A stretch of DNA of 64,000 bases from Chryseobacterium culicis. GTDB lineage: Bacteria > Bacteroidota > Bacteroidia > Flavobacteriales > Weeksellaceae. The translations under genes and the position numbers were made by a program. The notes below the pieces were generated by a model, which was not told where the DNA came from, did not search any database, and saw only the letters and a list, made by a program, of their open reading frames with translations. Positions within the stretch are counted from its first letter, which is position 1; every line of letters begins with the position of its first letter. The stretch spans positions 1-64,000 of the forward strand of contig NZ_PCPP01000002.1 in NCBI RefSeq assembly GCF_002979755.1, given 5' to 3'. This document shows positions 43,002-51,503 of the stretch, one piece after another.

Positions 43002-43460
43002 ATGAAAAATTTCATTGGGACATATGAGTGTAAAATTGACGACAAAGGCCGCTTAAAAGTTCCTTCATCTTTAATCAAACAGATGGAAAACTTCGACGAT
43101 AAGGCGTTTGTAGTCAAAAGATCTGTGTTCCAACCTTGTCTGGAGGTTTATCCTATGAATGCATGGGACAAACTGATGGGTAAAATTAATAAACTGAACA
43201 GATTCATAAAAAAGAATGCTGATTTCATACGAATGTTTACGGCAGGAGTAAAAACAGTAGAATTGGACAATGCAGGAAGACTACAGATCTCTAAAGACCT
43301 GACGGTTTTCGCAAATCTCCAGAAAGAGATTGTGATCACCAGCGCAGGAGAACTCTTCGAGATTTGGGACAAAGAAGCTTATGAAAAGGTAATTGCTACT
43401 AATGAAGCTGATTTTGCAAGCCTTGCCGAAGATGTGATGGGCTCTTTCGATGAAGAATAA
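43002..43460 (+). CDS. mraZ: Transcriptional regulator MraZ
   Basis: A 152-residue protein of two AbrB-like MraZ repeats: GTYECKIDDKGRLKVPSSL near the start and VELDNAGRLQISKDL near residue 85. MraZ is a ring-forming DNA-binding protein that controls the dcw cluster. I place the start at the ATG at 43002; an upstream GTG at 42963 would add 13 residues encoded by the operator boxes. It is the first gene of the cluster, 48 bases before rsmH. Confidence 0.95.
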   Translation: MKNFIGTYECKIDDKGRLKVPSSLIKQMENFDDKAFVVKRSVFQPCLEVYPMNAWDKLMGKINKLNRFIKKNADFIRMFTAGVKTVELDNAGRLQISKDLTVFANLQKEIVITSAGELFEIWDKEAYEKVIATNEADFASLAEDVMGSFDEE

Positions 43461-43508
43461 CTGTAGCTTATTAATTGATTATATAGTAAATAAAAAACAC
43501 AATTAAGC

Positions 43509-44402
43509 ATGTATCATAACCCCGTTTTGTTGAAGCAGAGTGTTGATGATTTGGTAACGAATCCTGACGGAATATATGTGGACTGCACCTTTGGAGGCGG
43601 AGGCCATTCAAGAGAAATCTTGAGCAGACTTTCCGATAAAGGGAGATTGTTCAGTTTTGATCAGGACCTGGATGCACTTAAAAATACAATTGATGATCCA
43701 CGTTTTACATTGGTTAATCAGAATTTCAGATTTCTGGAAAACTCATTGCTGATGTATGGAATTTCGCAGGTAGACGGTGTTTTGGCAGACTTAGGAGTGT
43801 CATCTCATCAGTTTGACGAAGCAGACAGAGGATTCTCCACAAGAAGCAATGCTCCTTTGGATATGAGGATGAATGTAATGCAGAATCTGGACGCTAAGAG
43901 AGTGATCAATGAATATGGAGAGGAAGAACTTGCAGACCTTTTCTACCATTATGGAGAATTAAGAGAAGCAAGAAAGCTGGCGAGAGAAATTGTTCACCAC
44001 AGAAAAACAAAAAGTATAGAAACTACGGAAGATCTGAAAAAAATGTTCAGCTATATTCCACCTCACAAGGTTAATAAGTTCTATGCTCAACTTTTTCAGG
44101 CGATAAGAATTGAGGTCAACCAGGAACTTGAGGTATTAAAAGAAATGCTGGTTCAGGCATTCAATGTCTTAAAACCAGAAGGAAGATTAGTCGTTATTTC
44201 TTACCACTCTCTGGAAGACCGTTTGGTAAAGAGATTCCTGAAAAACGGAATGTTCGAAGGAGAACCGGAAAGAGATATCTACGGAAATTATAAAAAGGCA
44301 TTCGAATTGATAAAGAGTAAAGCAATCATTCCTGATGACAAGGAAATTGAAGAAAACTCAAGAGCAAGAAGTGCTAAGATGAGAACAGGTATTAAAGTAT
44401 AA
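43509..44402 (+). CDS. rsmH: 16S rRNA (cytosine-1402-N4)-methyltransferase RsmH
   Basis: A 297-residue SAM-dependent methyltransferase (formerly MraW). The start YHNPVLLKQSVD and VDCTFGGGGHSREIL is the SAM site, followed by LADLGVSSHQ and the end motif RSAKMRTGIKV. It methylates C1402 of 16S rRNA in the cytoplasm. Position between mraZ and ftsL is the usual one. Confidence 0.97.
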   Translation: MYHNPVLLKQSVDDLVTNPDGIYVDCTFGGGGHSREILSRLSDKGRLFSFDQDLDALKNTIDDPRFTLVNQNFRFLENSLLMYGISQVDGVLADLGVSSHQFDEADRGFSTRSNAPLDMRMNVMQNLDAKRVINEYGEEELADLFYHYGELREARKLAREIVHHRKTKSIETTEDLKKMFSYIPPHKVNKFYAQLFQAIRIEVNQELEVLKEMLVQAFNVLKPEGRLVVISYHSLEDRLVKRFLKNGMFEGEPERDIYGNYKKAFELIKSKAIIPDDKEIEENSRARSAKMRTGIKV

Positions 44403-44501
44403 AATGTGAATGAGTGAATCGTCAATAGTGAATCATTTAACAAAATAAAATTGACCATTGACACGAAGTAAATTCACTGCGAAGCAAATTGACATAATAA
44501 A
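44403..44501. repeat. Word-repeat spacer between rsmH and ftsL
   Basis: It contains GTGAATGAGTGAATCG and ATTGACCATTGAC words and complementary GTGAAT/ATTCAC pieces. It is a member of the short-word spacer family seen at many junctions of this cluster. Confidence 0.6.
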
Positions 44502-44867
44502 TTGGCAAAAAGAACAACAAATCGCCCCCAGAAAAGACTCACTTTTATAGACATTATAAAAGGAAACTTTTTGAATCGTGATGAGATCAAAATACATTAC
44601 AGGTATTTTCTTCTGTTGTTTATTCTGATGATGGCCATGATTTATACCAACCATCTCGTCAATAAAAAAATAAAAATTGTAAACGCCTTAAAGGAAGAAA
44701 CAGAGGAATACAAATCGAGAAATGCTTACGCCCAGAGTAAGCTGATCAAAGTGAAAATGGAATCAGAGCTGGGGAAAGAGGTTGCCCGGGATTCATTAAT
44801 GACCCTGGAAAACCACCCTCACAAATTGCTAATAAAACTGGATAGTACAGATGCAAAAGCAAAATGA
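44502..44867 (+). CDS. ftsL: FtsL-like division protein
   Basis: A 121-residue bitopic protein with a basic cytoplasmic start, one membrane helix at about 35-50 (YFLLLFILMMAMIYTNHLV) and a periplasmic coiled coil. Size, topology and place between rsmH and ftsI identify it as the FtsL counterpart, which recruits FtsI and FtsW to the septum; sequence identity in this family is always low. The start is TTG at 44502, because no ATG or GTG lies before the membrane helix in this frame. Its end overlaps ftsI by 17 bases. Confidence 0.85.
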   Translation: MAKRTTNRPQKRLTFIDIIKGNFLNRDEIKIHYRYFLLLFILMMAMIYTNHLVNKKIKIVNALKEETEEYKSRNAYAQSKLIKVKMESELGKEVARDSLMTLENHPHKLLIKLDSTDAKAK

Positions 44868-46842
44868 ATACGACAATAAACGTAAGAAAACGTTACGATG
44901 GGGCTACCTCTTTGCAGTGGTAGCTTTGTGCGTGTTTGTAATGTTCTTGGCAAGGATTGTTATCCTTCAGAATACCAATGTCCAGGAAATTAAAGATGAT
45001 TACATTAATAAAAACTATCGTGAAGCCACTTTAAAGGCTGCCCGTGGTAATCTTTTTGCATCTGACGGTTCTATTCTCGCAACCACAGTAATGCGTTATG
45101 ACATCTATCTTGATTTCAAAACCATGAAAGATACGGTGTACTCCAACAACATTGGTGCACTGACAGATTCTCTAAGCAAAATGTTTGGAAAATCCAGAGG
45201 AGAATTCAGACAGAAGTTTGACGAACAGAAGAAAAAGAAAAACCAGTACTACACTTTGGTAAAAGGACTGGATTTCGATCAATACGACAGAATTAGAAAA
45301 TTCCCAATCTTCAAAAGAGGAAAAAATAAAGGAGGATTCATTGTTGACCGAAACTATAAAAGAGAATTAGCCACCTCAGAAATCGGAGCAGGAACCATCG
45401 GTATGGATAACGGTGAGCTTAAGTCTGGATTAGAAGGTGCTTTCTCAAAATATTTAACCGGAACAGATGGTAAAAGACTGGAGCAAAGAATCAATTCTTC
45501 CCAATGGAAACCCATCGACTTCTGGAAAGTTCAGGAACCGGTAGACGGAGAAGACGTATATACTACCTTAGACCTTAGAATTCAGGATATTGCACACTCT
45601 GCTCTTGAGAAGCAACTGATTAATTTCGAAGCCAAACACGGTACCGTAATTGTCATGGAGGTAGAAACCGGAAAAGTACGTGCTCTTGTTAATTTAAGAA
45701 GAACAGAAGAAGGAGAATACGAAGACTCTTACAACTATGCTCTGAAAGATAATATTGAACCGGGATCTACTTTTAAAACCATTTCCCTTTTGGCAGCAAT
45801 GGACGATGGATTCATCGATGAAAATACAACAGTAAACGTAGGAAACGGAGTTTGGGTATATGCAAAACAGAGAATCTCTGATGGTCATGGAGGTGGAACT
45901 TACGATATCAGTGATGTATTGGCAAAGTCCAGTAACGTAGGAACATCAAAACTGATCACAAAGTATTATGCAGAAAAACCACAGATCTTCCTTGACCACC
46001 TGAAACGTTGGAAATTATTCGACAAGATGGATATAGAACTTCCGGGAATCACAAAACCGAAAATTGTAACTCCACAAAATAAAAGATGGAATGCCGCTAC
46101 ACTGGCTTCTATTTCTTACGGATATTCTTCTAACATCAACCTGCTGCAGCTGACCACCTTCTACAACGGAGTAGCTAACGGAGGAAAAATGCTTAAGCCT
46201 TTATTCATTGATAAAATCATGAAAGACGGAAAGGTAATGTACAATGCCAAGCCTGAAATCATGGTAAACAAAATGGCATCTGAAAAAGCAATTAAAATGA
46301 TGACCAGTGCTTTAACCAAAGCCGTGGAAAAAGGAACCGGACGAAGCATTTTTACCCCTAACCTGAAAATGGCAGGAAAAACAGGTACCGCAAGATTTGA
46401 ATACTGGCTGCCTGGCCCAATGAAGTACCGTGCCTCATTTGCAGGATTCTATCCCGCAGATGCTCCGAAATATACATGCTATGTAATGATTAGTGAGCCC
46501 AACACCGCAAAAGGTTTTTATGGAGGTTCCGTTTCAGCACCGGTATTTAAGGAAATTGCAGGAAAAACATTCCTTAAAACACCTCAAAACATTGAAAAAG
46601 AAATGCTTGTAGACAAAAAGGTAAACCTAAACAAAATGGTTGAACCTAATGTCAAAGTAGCAGTAAATGATAAGCAAATGCCCAATGTAGTAGGATTAAT
46701 TGGTAAAAACGTTATCCCACAATTGGAAAATTTAGGCTACCGTGTCGATTATAAAGGAGTAGGAAGAATTAAAGAACAATTCCCTCTGGAAGGCACAACG
46801 ATCAGTAAGAACCAGAGAATTTATTTGTCTCTGCAGAATTAA
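44851..46842 (+). CDS. ftsI: Septal transpeptidase FtsI (PBP3) with C-terminal PASTA domain
   Basis: A 663-residue class B penicillin-binding protein with a membrane anchor at about 18-40, a dimerisation domain, and a transpeptidase domain with S306-T-F-K309, S360-S-N362 and K510-T-G. One PASTA domain follows at about 610-663 (PNVVGLIGKNVIPQLENLGY). It cross-links septal peptidoglycan in the periplasm with FtsW. It overlaps ftsL by 17 bases, so the two are coupled. A PASTA domain on FtsI is common in Bacteroidetes but absent in E. coli. Confidence 0.96.
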   Translation: MQKQNEYDNKRKKTLRWGYLFAVVALCVFVMFLARIVILQNTNVQEIKDDYINKNYREATLKAARGNLFASDGSILATTVMRYDIYLDFKTMKDTVYSNNIGALTDSLSKMFGKSRGEFRQKFDEQKKKKNQYYTLVKGLDFDQYDRIRKFPIFKRGKNKGGFIVDRNYKRELATSEIGAGTIGMDNGELKSGLEGAFSKYLTGTDGKRLEQRINSSQWKPIDFWKVQEPVDGEDVYTTLDLRIQDIAHSALEKQLINFEAKHGTVIVMEVETGKVRALVNLRRTEEGEYEDSYNYALKDNIEPGSTFKTISLLAAMDDGFIDENTTVNVGNGVWVYAKQRISDGHGGGTYDISDVLAKSSNVGTSKLITKYYAEKPQIFLDHLKRWKLFDKMDIELPGITKPKIVTPQNKRWNAATLASISYGYSSNINLLQLTTFYNGVANGGKMLKPLFIDKIMKDGKVMYNAKPEIMVNKMASEKAIKMMTSALTKAVEKGTGRSIFTPNLKMAGKTGTARFEYWLPGPMKYRASFAGFYPADAPKYTCYVMISEPNTAKGFYGGSVSAPVFKEIAGKTFLKTPQNIEKEMLVDKKVNLNKMVEPNVKVAVNDKQMPNVVGLIGKNVIPQLENLGYRVDYKGVGRIKEQFPLEGTTISKNQRIYLSLQN

Positions 46843-46860
46843 ATAAGGATTTAAAACAAA

Positions 46861-46879
46861 AATAAGGCAAAGCCTTATT
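46861..46879. repeat. Small perfect hairpin before murE
   Basis: AATAAGGC and GCCTTATT pair over eight bases with an AAA loop, seven bases before the murE ATG. It has no T-run, so it is more likely an RNA-stability or translation element than a terminator. Confidence 0.55.
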
Positions 46880-46886
46880 GATAAAG

Positions 46887-48347
46887 ATGATTATAACAGA
46901 ATTAGTAAACAGAATCCCAGTATTGGAAATCCATGGTGACAACAACCGTGAGGTTACTGAGTTGGTGATCGACAGCAGAAAAGTTACAGAAAGCTCTCTT
47001 TATATTGCGATGAGGGGAACAGTAGTGGATGGGCATTCATTCATTGCATCTGCTATTGAAAAAGGGGCTTCCGCAATTGTTTGCGAAGAATTCCCTGAAA
47101 CATTGGCGGATAATGTAACGTATGTGAAGGTAAAAGATTCGTCTAAAGCCTTAGGTCACCTTGCTTCTAATTTCTACGGAAACCCTTCTCATAAACTGAA
47201 ACTGATAGGAGTTACAGGAACTAATGGAAAAACATCTGTTTCAACCCTACTTTTTGACGTTTTCAAAAACCTGGGCTATCCGGCAGCTTTACTTTCCACT
47301 GTTGAAATCAGAATTGGTGAAGAAATTATCCCTGCTACCCACACTACACCTGATGTGATTACGATTAACAGGATTTTAGCTGAAGCAGTGGAAAAAGGAT
47401 GTGAATTTGCTTTCATGGAAGTAAGCTCACACGGAATTGCCCAAAACAGAATTGAAGGATTACACTTCAAAATTGCAGGGTTCACCAATCTTACTCATGA
47501 TCATTTAGACTATCATAAAACGTTCGAAGAATATTTAAAAACCAAGAAAAGATTCTTTGACGAATTGGAAGATACAGCCATTGCCATCACCAATGTGGAT
47601 GACAAGAACGGGAATGTCATGCTTCAGAATACTAAGGCTAAAAAGAAGTCTTATGCTTTGAAAACTATGGCAGACTACCACGGAAAACTTTTAGAAGTAG
47701 ACTTCAACGGAATGCTGTTGAACTTCAACGGAAAAGAATTCTGGACGACACTGACCGGGAAATTCAATGTATACAACTTGTTGCTTGTATTCGGAATTGC
47801 TGAAGAACTAGGTTTTGAACAGAATGAAATTCTTCAGGCCATCAGCAAATTAAAAAGAGTTTCCGGAAGATTTGAAACTTTCAAGTCTGATGGGGGAATT
47901 TTCTTTATCGTAGACTATGCGCACACTCCGGATGCTTTGGAAAACATTCTGGACAGCATCAACGATATCAGAACCAAAAACGAAAGATTAATCACTGTAT
48001 TCGGCTGCGGAGGAGACAGAGATCACTCCAAAAGACCTGAAATGGGGAATATTGCCACCAAAAAATCAACATTGGCAATCATCACTTCGGATAATCCGAG
48101 AACAGAAGATCCTGCACAGATCATCAAAGAAATTGAAGCAGGTGTTGAACCTCAAAACTTCAGCAAATACACTTCAATTCCGGACAGAAAAGAAGCCATA
48201 AAGATGGCTATAAAATTTGCAGAACCTAAAGATATCATCTTAGTTGCCGGAAAAGGCCACGAGACCTATCAGGATATCAATGGTGTGAAACATCATTTTG
48301 ATGACAAAGAAGTAATTAATGACCTTTGGAAATTAATGTCCAAATAA
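46887..48347 (+). CDS. murE: UDP-MurNAc-tripeptide ligase MurE (meso-DAP type)
   Basis: A 486-residue Mur ligase. The ATP loop GVTGTNGKTSVS lies at about residue 110, and the acceptor-specificity motif DNPR (ITSDNPRTEDP) marks the enzyme as adding meso-diaminopimelate. It acts in the cytoplasm on UDP-MurNAc-L-Ala-D-Glu. I use the ATG at 46887; a TTG nine bases upstream is possible but overlaps the hairpin. A four-helix-bundle pseudogene follows where murF might be expected. Confidence 0.96.
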   Translation: MIITELVNRIPVLEIHGDNNREVTELVIDSRKVTESSLYIAMRGTVVDGHSFIASAIEKGASAIVCEEFPETLADNVTYVKVKDSSKALGHLASNFYGNPSHKLKLIGVTGTNGKTSVSTLLFDVFKNLGYPAALLSTVEIRIGEEIIPATHTTPDVITINRILAEAVEKGCEFAFMEVSSHGIAQNRIEGLHFKIAGFTNLTHDHLDYHKTFEEYLKTKKRFFDELEDTAIAITNVDDKNGNVMLQNTKAKKKSYALKTMADYHGKLLEVDFNGMLLNFNGKEFWTTLTGKFNVYNLLLVFGIAEELGFEQNEILQAISKLKRVSGRFETFKSDGGIFFIVDYAHTPDALENILDSINDIRTKNERLITVFGCGGDRDHSKRPEMGNIATKKSTLAIITSDNPRTEDPAQIIKEIEAGVEPQNFSKYTSIPDRKEAIKMAIKFAEPKDIILVAGKGHETYQDINGVKHHFDDKEVINDLWKLMSK

Positions 48348-48388
48348 ATTGAAAGATTGAATTCATTGAAAGATTTAAAAATTTGATA
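48348..48388. repeat. Left flanking word repeat of the four-helix pseudogene
   Basis: ATTGAAAGATT-type words end in AAAGATTTAAA and ATTTAAAAATTT (48369-48384). These recur inverted on the right side (TTTAAATCTTT at 48761-48771, AAATTTTTAAAT at 48781-48792). Confidence 0.55.
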
Positions 48389-48765
48389 ATGACAAAGAAT
48401 TTTGAAAATTTCCCAGTATATATCAAAAGTTTAGATCTTATTGAAAAAGTTTATTCATTTCTTCAGAGTCAAAGTTTTGAAAAAGAATTTGAATTTAATA
48501 ACCAGATAAAAAGAGCGAGCTTTTCAATTAGCAACAATATTGCAGAGGCTCAGAATATAACAATAACAGACAATTTATTAGATATTTAAAAATTGCAAAA
48601 GGCAGCTGTGCTGAAGTAAGAAGTATGCTGATTGTAAGTAGAAGATTAAAATTAGGTAACGAAAATAAAGCGGAAGAAATTATTACCCTTTCAAAAGAGA
48701 TTTCTTCAAACATTTCAAACTTTATTAAGTATTTAAGTGAAAATATTGAGAAACCCAATCTTTAA
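48389..48765 (+). pseudogene. Four-helix-bundle (S23/IVS-type) gene, frameshifted
   Basis: The first part reads FPVYIKSLDLIEKVY and IKRASFSISNNIAEA in one frame and stops at 48589. The second part, in the +1 frame, reads NNNRQFIRYLKIAKGSCAEV then RSMLIVSRRLK and ends at 48765. Together they give the four-helix-bundle family (TIGR02436/PF05635, 23S rRNA intervening-sequence type). Losing one G in what was probably GAGGGCTCA restores EGSEYNNNRQF when added back, so a single-base deletion near 48549 is the cause. It sits between murE and mraY with inverted word repeats on both sides. Avd of diversity-generating retroelements is a relative, but no reverse transcriptase is nearby. Confidence 0.85.
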
Positions 48766-48809
48766 ATCTTTAAATAAATTAAATTTTTAAATAATAAAAA
48801 AATAGAAAC
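48766..48809. repeat. Right flanking word repeat of the four-helix pseudogene
   Basis: TTTAAATCTTT overlaps the pseudogene end and AAATTTTTAAAT follows (48781-48792). Both are reverse complements of words on the left side. Confidence 0.55.
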
Positions 48810-50051
48810 ATGCTATACTATCTATACGAATATCTAACCAACCATGGAATTCACGTTCCAGGATTAGGATTGTTGAAATACATTTCCTTCCGTGCCGGAA
48901 TGGCTGTATTATTCTCCCTTATTATTGCTCTTGTCTACGGAAAAAGAGTAATCAATTACCTGAGAACAAAACAAATGGGAGAATTGGTACGTGATCTTGG
49001 ATTGGATGGGCAGAAACAAAAAGAAGGTACTCCTACCATGGGAGGGCTTATCATTATTTTGGCAACCATCATCCCGGTATTGCTGTTTACAAGAATTACC
49101 AATGTGTATATTGTTCTGCTGCTGGTTTCAATGTTTTGGATGGGTGCAATTGGTTTCCTTGATGATTATTTAAAGAAAATCAAAAAAAATAAAGACGGGT
49201 TAAGTGGTAAATTCAAAATTGTAGGCCAGGTTGGTTTAGGACTAATCGTCGGAATTACAATGTATTTCCATCCGGATATTACGGTTAAAAGAAAATATGC
49301 AGATGCTAAAGTGGTCAACAGAAACAATGTAGAGCAAAACTTTATGCCTACAGAAAAAATCACCGTTTCCACTGTACCTTTTGCAAAGAATAACGAATTC
49401 GATTATAGTGGAATTTTATTCTGGATGAATGATAAAGATGCCCATGAGTGGGCATGGATTGTCTTTATTCCCATTGTGATCTTCATTGTAACCGCTGTTT
49501 CAAATGGAGCCAATATCACAGATGGAATTGATGGTCTCGCAGCAGGAACAAGCGCCATTATACTGCTCACACTGGCTCTTTTCGCCTACCTCTCAGGGAA
49601 TATCATCTTTGCAGATTATCTCAATATCATGTTCCTTCCCAATATGGGAGAAACCACCATTTTTGCGGTGGCAATGGTAGGTGCCGTGATTGGGTTCTTC
49701 TGGTACAATACCTATCCGGCACAGGTTTTCATGGGAGATACCGGAAGTCTGATGCTGGGAGGAGTAATTGCTGTTTTAGCTATTATTTTAAGAAAAGAAT
49801 TGCTGATTCCTGTATTATGCGGAATCTTCTTAATTGAAAACCTTTCTGTAATGCTTCAGGTCGTTGTTTTCAAATACAGAAAAAGAAAATATGGGCTGGA
49901 ATATGCCCAAAACAATAGACTATTCAAAATGTCACCATTACACCATCATTATCAGAAAGAAGGATTCCACGAAAGTAAAATCGTGAACAGAATGATCATC
50001 ATCGGAGTAATATTGGCTATTGTATGTCTGATCACACTAAAAATGAGATAA
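48810..50051 (+). CDS. mraY: Phospho-MurNAc-pentapeptide transferase MraY
   Basis: A 413-residue integral membrane enzyme that makes lipid I from UDP-MurNAc-pentapeptide and undecaprenyl phosphate. Key motifs are [16 protein letters not shown] (substrate Asp pair), [12 protein letters not shown] and [11 protein letters not shown] hydrophilic insert of about 55 residues (near 160-215) between helices, longer than in E. coli MraY, is usual in Bacteroidetes. About ten membrane helices are visible. Confidence 0.97.
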   Translation: MLYYLYEYLTNHGIHVPGLGLLKYISFRAGMAVLFSLIIALVYGKRVINYLRTKQMGELVRDLGLDGQKQKEGTPTMGGLIIILATIIPVLLFTRITNVYIVLLLVSMFWMGAIGFLDDYLKKIKKNKDGLSGKFKIVGQVGLGLIVGITMYFHPDITVKRKYADAKVVNRNNVEQNFMPTEKITVSTVPFAKNNEFDYSGILFWMNDKDAHEWAWIVFIPIVIFIVTAVSNGANITDGIDGLAAGTSAIILLTLALFAYLSGNIIFADYLNIMFLPNMGETTIFAVAMVGAVIGFFWYNTYPAQVFMGDTGSLMLGGVIAVLAIILRKELLIPVLCGIFLIENLSVMLQVVVFKYRKRKYGLEYAQNNRLFKMSPLHHHYQKEGFHESKIVNRMIIIGVILAIVCLITLKMR

Positions 50052-50113
50052 AAATTAAAAGCTGTAAGCAATAAGCGTAAAGCTTAAAGCCTATAGCACA
50101 AAGCTTTTATAAT
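50052..50113. repeat. AAGC word-repeat spacer between mraY and murD
   Basis: The spacer is built of AAGC words (GTAAGCAATAAGCGTAAAGC and so on). AAAAGCTGT near the left and ACAAAGCTTTT at the right can pair. It is of the same type as spacers at 7920-7970 and 59828-59917. Confidence 0.65.
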
Positions 50114-51439
50114 ATGAAAATAGTTGTTTTAGGAGGTGGAGAAAGCGGATGCGGCGCTGCTTATTTGGCTAAAAAGAAAGGTCTGGAAGTATTTCTTTCA
50201 GATAAAGGAGCTATTAAGGATAACTATAAGCAGTTTCTTACCGATAATGAAATTGAATTTGAAGAAGGAAATCACGACGAAGAAAGGATTTTAAATGCTG
50301 ACTGGATCGTAAAAAGCCCGGGAATTCCGAAAAAGGCAGACATCATCAACAAAATTCATGACAAAGGAATCAGACTTTCCTCTGAAATTGAATTTGCCTC
50401 TGAATTTACAGATGCAAAGATCATTGCTATTACTGGAAGCAACGGAAAAACAACCACTACTTCCCTGATCTATTACATCCTGAAAAATGACGGATTGAAT
50501 GTAGGTTTAGGAGGAAACATAGGATACAGCTTTGCCAAACAGGTTGCAGATGAAAACCATGAATATTATGTACTGGAAGTAAGTTCTTTCCAGTTAGATG
50601 ATATTCAGAACTTCAGACCCTATATTTCTTTATTGTTGAATCTGTCTCAGGATCACCTGGATCAGTACAACTACAATTATGAAGAATATGCGTTGGCAAA
50701 ATTCAGAATCACTGAAAATCAGGAAAATGATAATTTCTTCATCTACAATAAGGATGATGAAATGAGCAAAAGCCTTCTTGAAAAGCTTGAAATAAAAGCT
50801 AAAATGATTCCTTTCTCTACCAAAGAGAAGTTGCCTGAAGGAGGTTTCGTTAGTGAAGATGAAATTGTGGTGAAAATGAAAGACGAATTCGCAATGAAAG
50901 TTGATGAATTGTCTCTATTGGGAAATCACAACGTTGCCAACAGCTTAGCCGCTTCTATTGCCGGTAAGATATTACAAATCAACAATGAAAGCATCAGACA
51001 TTCATTGATGACATTCCAGGCAGTAGAACACAGATTGGAATTTGTTACTGAAATTGATAGTGTAAAATACATCAACGACAGTAAAGCAACCAATGTGAAC
51101 GCTACATACTATGCCTTAGAAAGCATGAAAACACCAACCGTATGGATTGTTGGTGGACTGGATAAAGGAAATGACTATACTGAAATTGAAGATTTAGTCA
51201 AAAGAAAAGTAAAGGCAATTGTTTGCCTTGGGGTAGATAATAGGAAGATCATAGATTTCTTTAAAGACAAAAAAGAAGTGATTTATGATACTTCAAGTAT
51301 GGAAGAAGCTGTGAGAATTTCAAAATCATTGGCTAAAAAAGGTGATACCGTGCTATTATCTCCATGTTGTGCAAGCTTTGACTTGTTCAAAAGCTATGAA
51401 GACAGAGGACGCCAGTTTAAAGAGCAGGTATTAAAGTAA
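50114..51439 (+). CDS. murD: UDP-MurNAc-L-Ala-D-Glu ligase MurD
   Basis: A 441-residue Mur ligase. The N-terminal substrate domain has VVLGGGESGCGAAYLAKK, the ATP loop GSNGKTTTT is at 108-116, and the middle contains NLSQDHLDQY and HRLEFVTE. It adds D-glutamate in the cytoplasm. Its last codons run into a word-repeat spacer. Confidence 0.97.
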   Translation: MKIVVLGGGESGCGAAYLAKKKGLEVFLSDKGAIKDNYKQFLTDNEIEFEEGNHDEERILNADWIVKSPGIPKKADIINKIHDKGIRLSSEIEFASEFTDAKIIAITGSNGKTTTTSLIYYILKNDGLNVGLGGNIGYSFAKQVADENHEYYVLEVSSFQLDDIQNFRPYISLLLNLSQDHLDQYNYNYEEYALAKFRITENQENDNFFIYNKDDEMSKSLLEKLEIKAKMIPFSTKEKLPEGGFVSEDEIVVKMKDEFAMKVDELSLLGNHNVANSLAASIAGKILQINNESIRHSLMTFQAVEHRLEFVTEIDSVKYINDSKATNVNATYYALESMKTPTVWIVGGLDKGNDYTEIEDLVKRKVKAIVCLGVDNRKIIDFFKDKKEVIYDTSSMEEAVRISKSLAKKGDTVLLSPCCASFDLFKSYEDRGRQFKEQVLK

Positions 51440-51503
51440 AAATGTAAAATGTCAGATGTAAAAAGTACATTTTACTTTGTACATCATACATCAATACAAA
51501 ATT
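51440..51503. repeat. TGTAAAATG word-repeat palindrome between murD and ftsW
   Basis: AAAGTAAAAATGTA (starting at the murD stop, 51433-51446) pairs with TACATTTTACTTT (51466-51478) with one bulge, and GATGTA pairs with TACATC inside or beyond it. It is an imperfect hairpin built from the same word family as the next two spacers. Confidence 0.7.

Noticed and set aside
48389-48765. Part of a diversity-generating retroelement (Avd)
   Set aside because: The fold is related, but no reverse transcriptase, template repeat or variable repeat is nearby.
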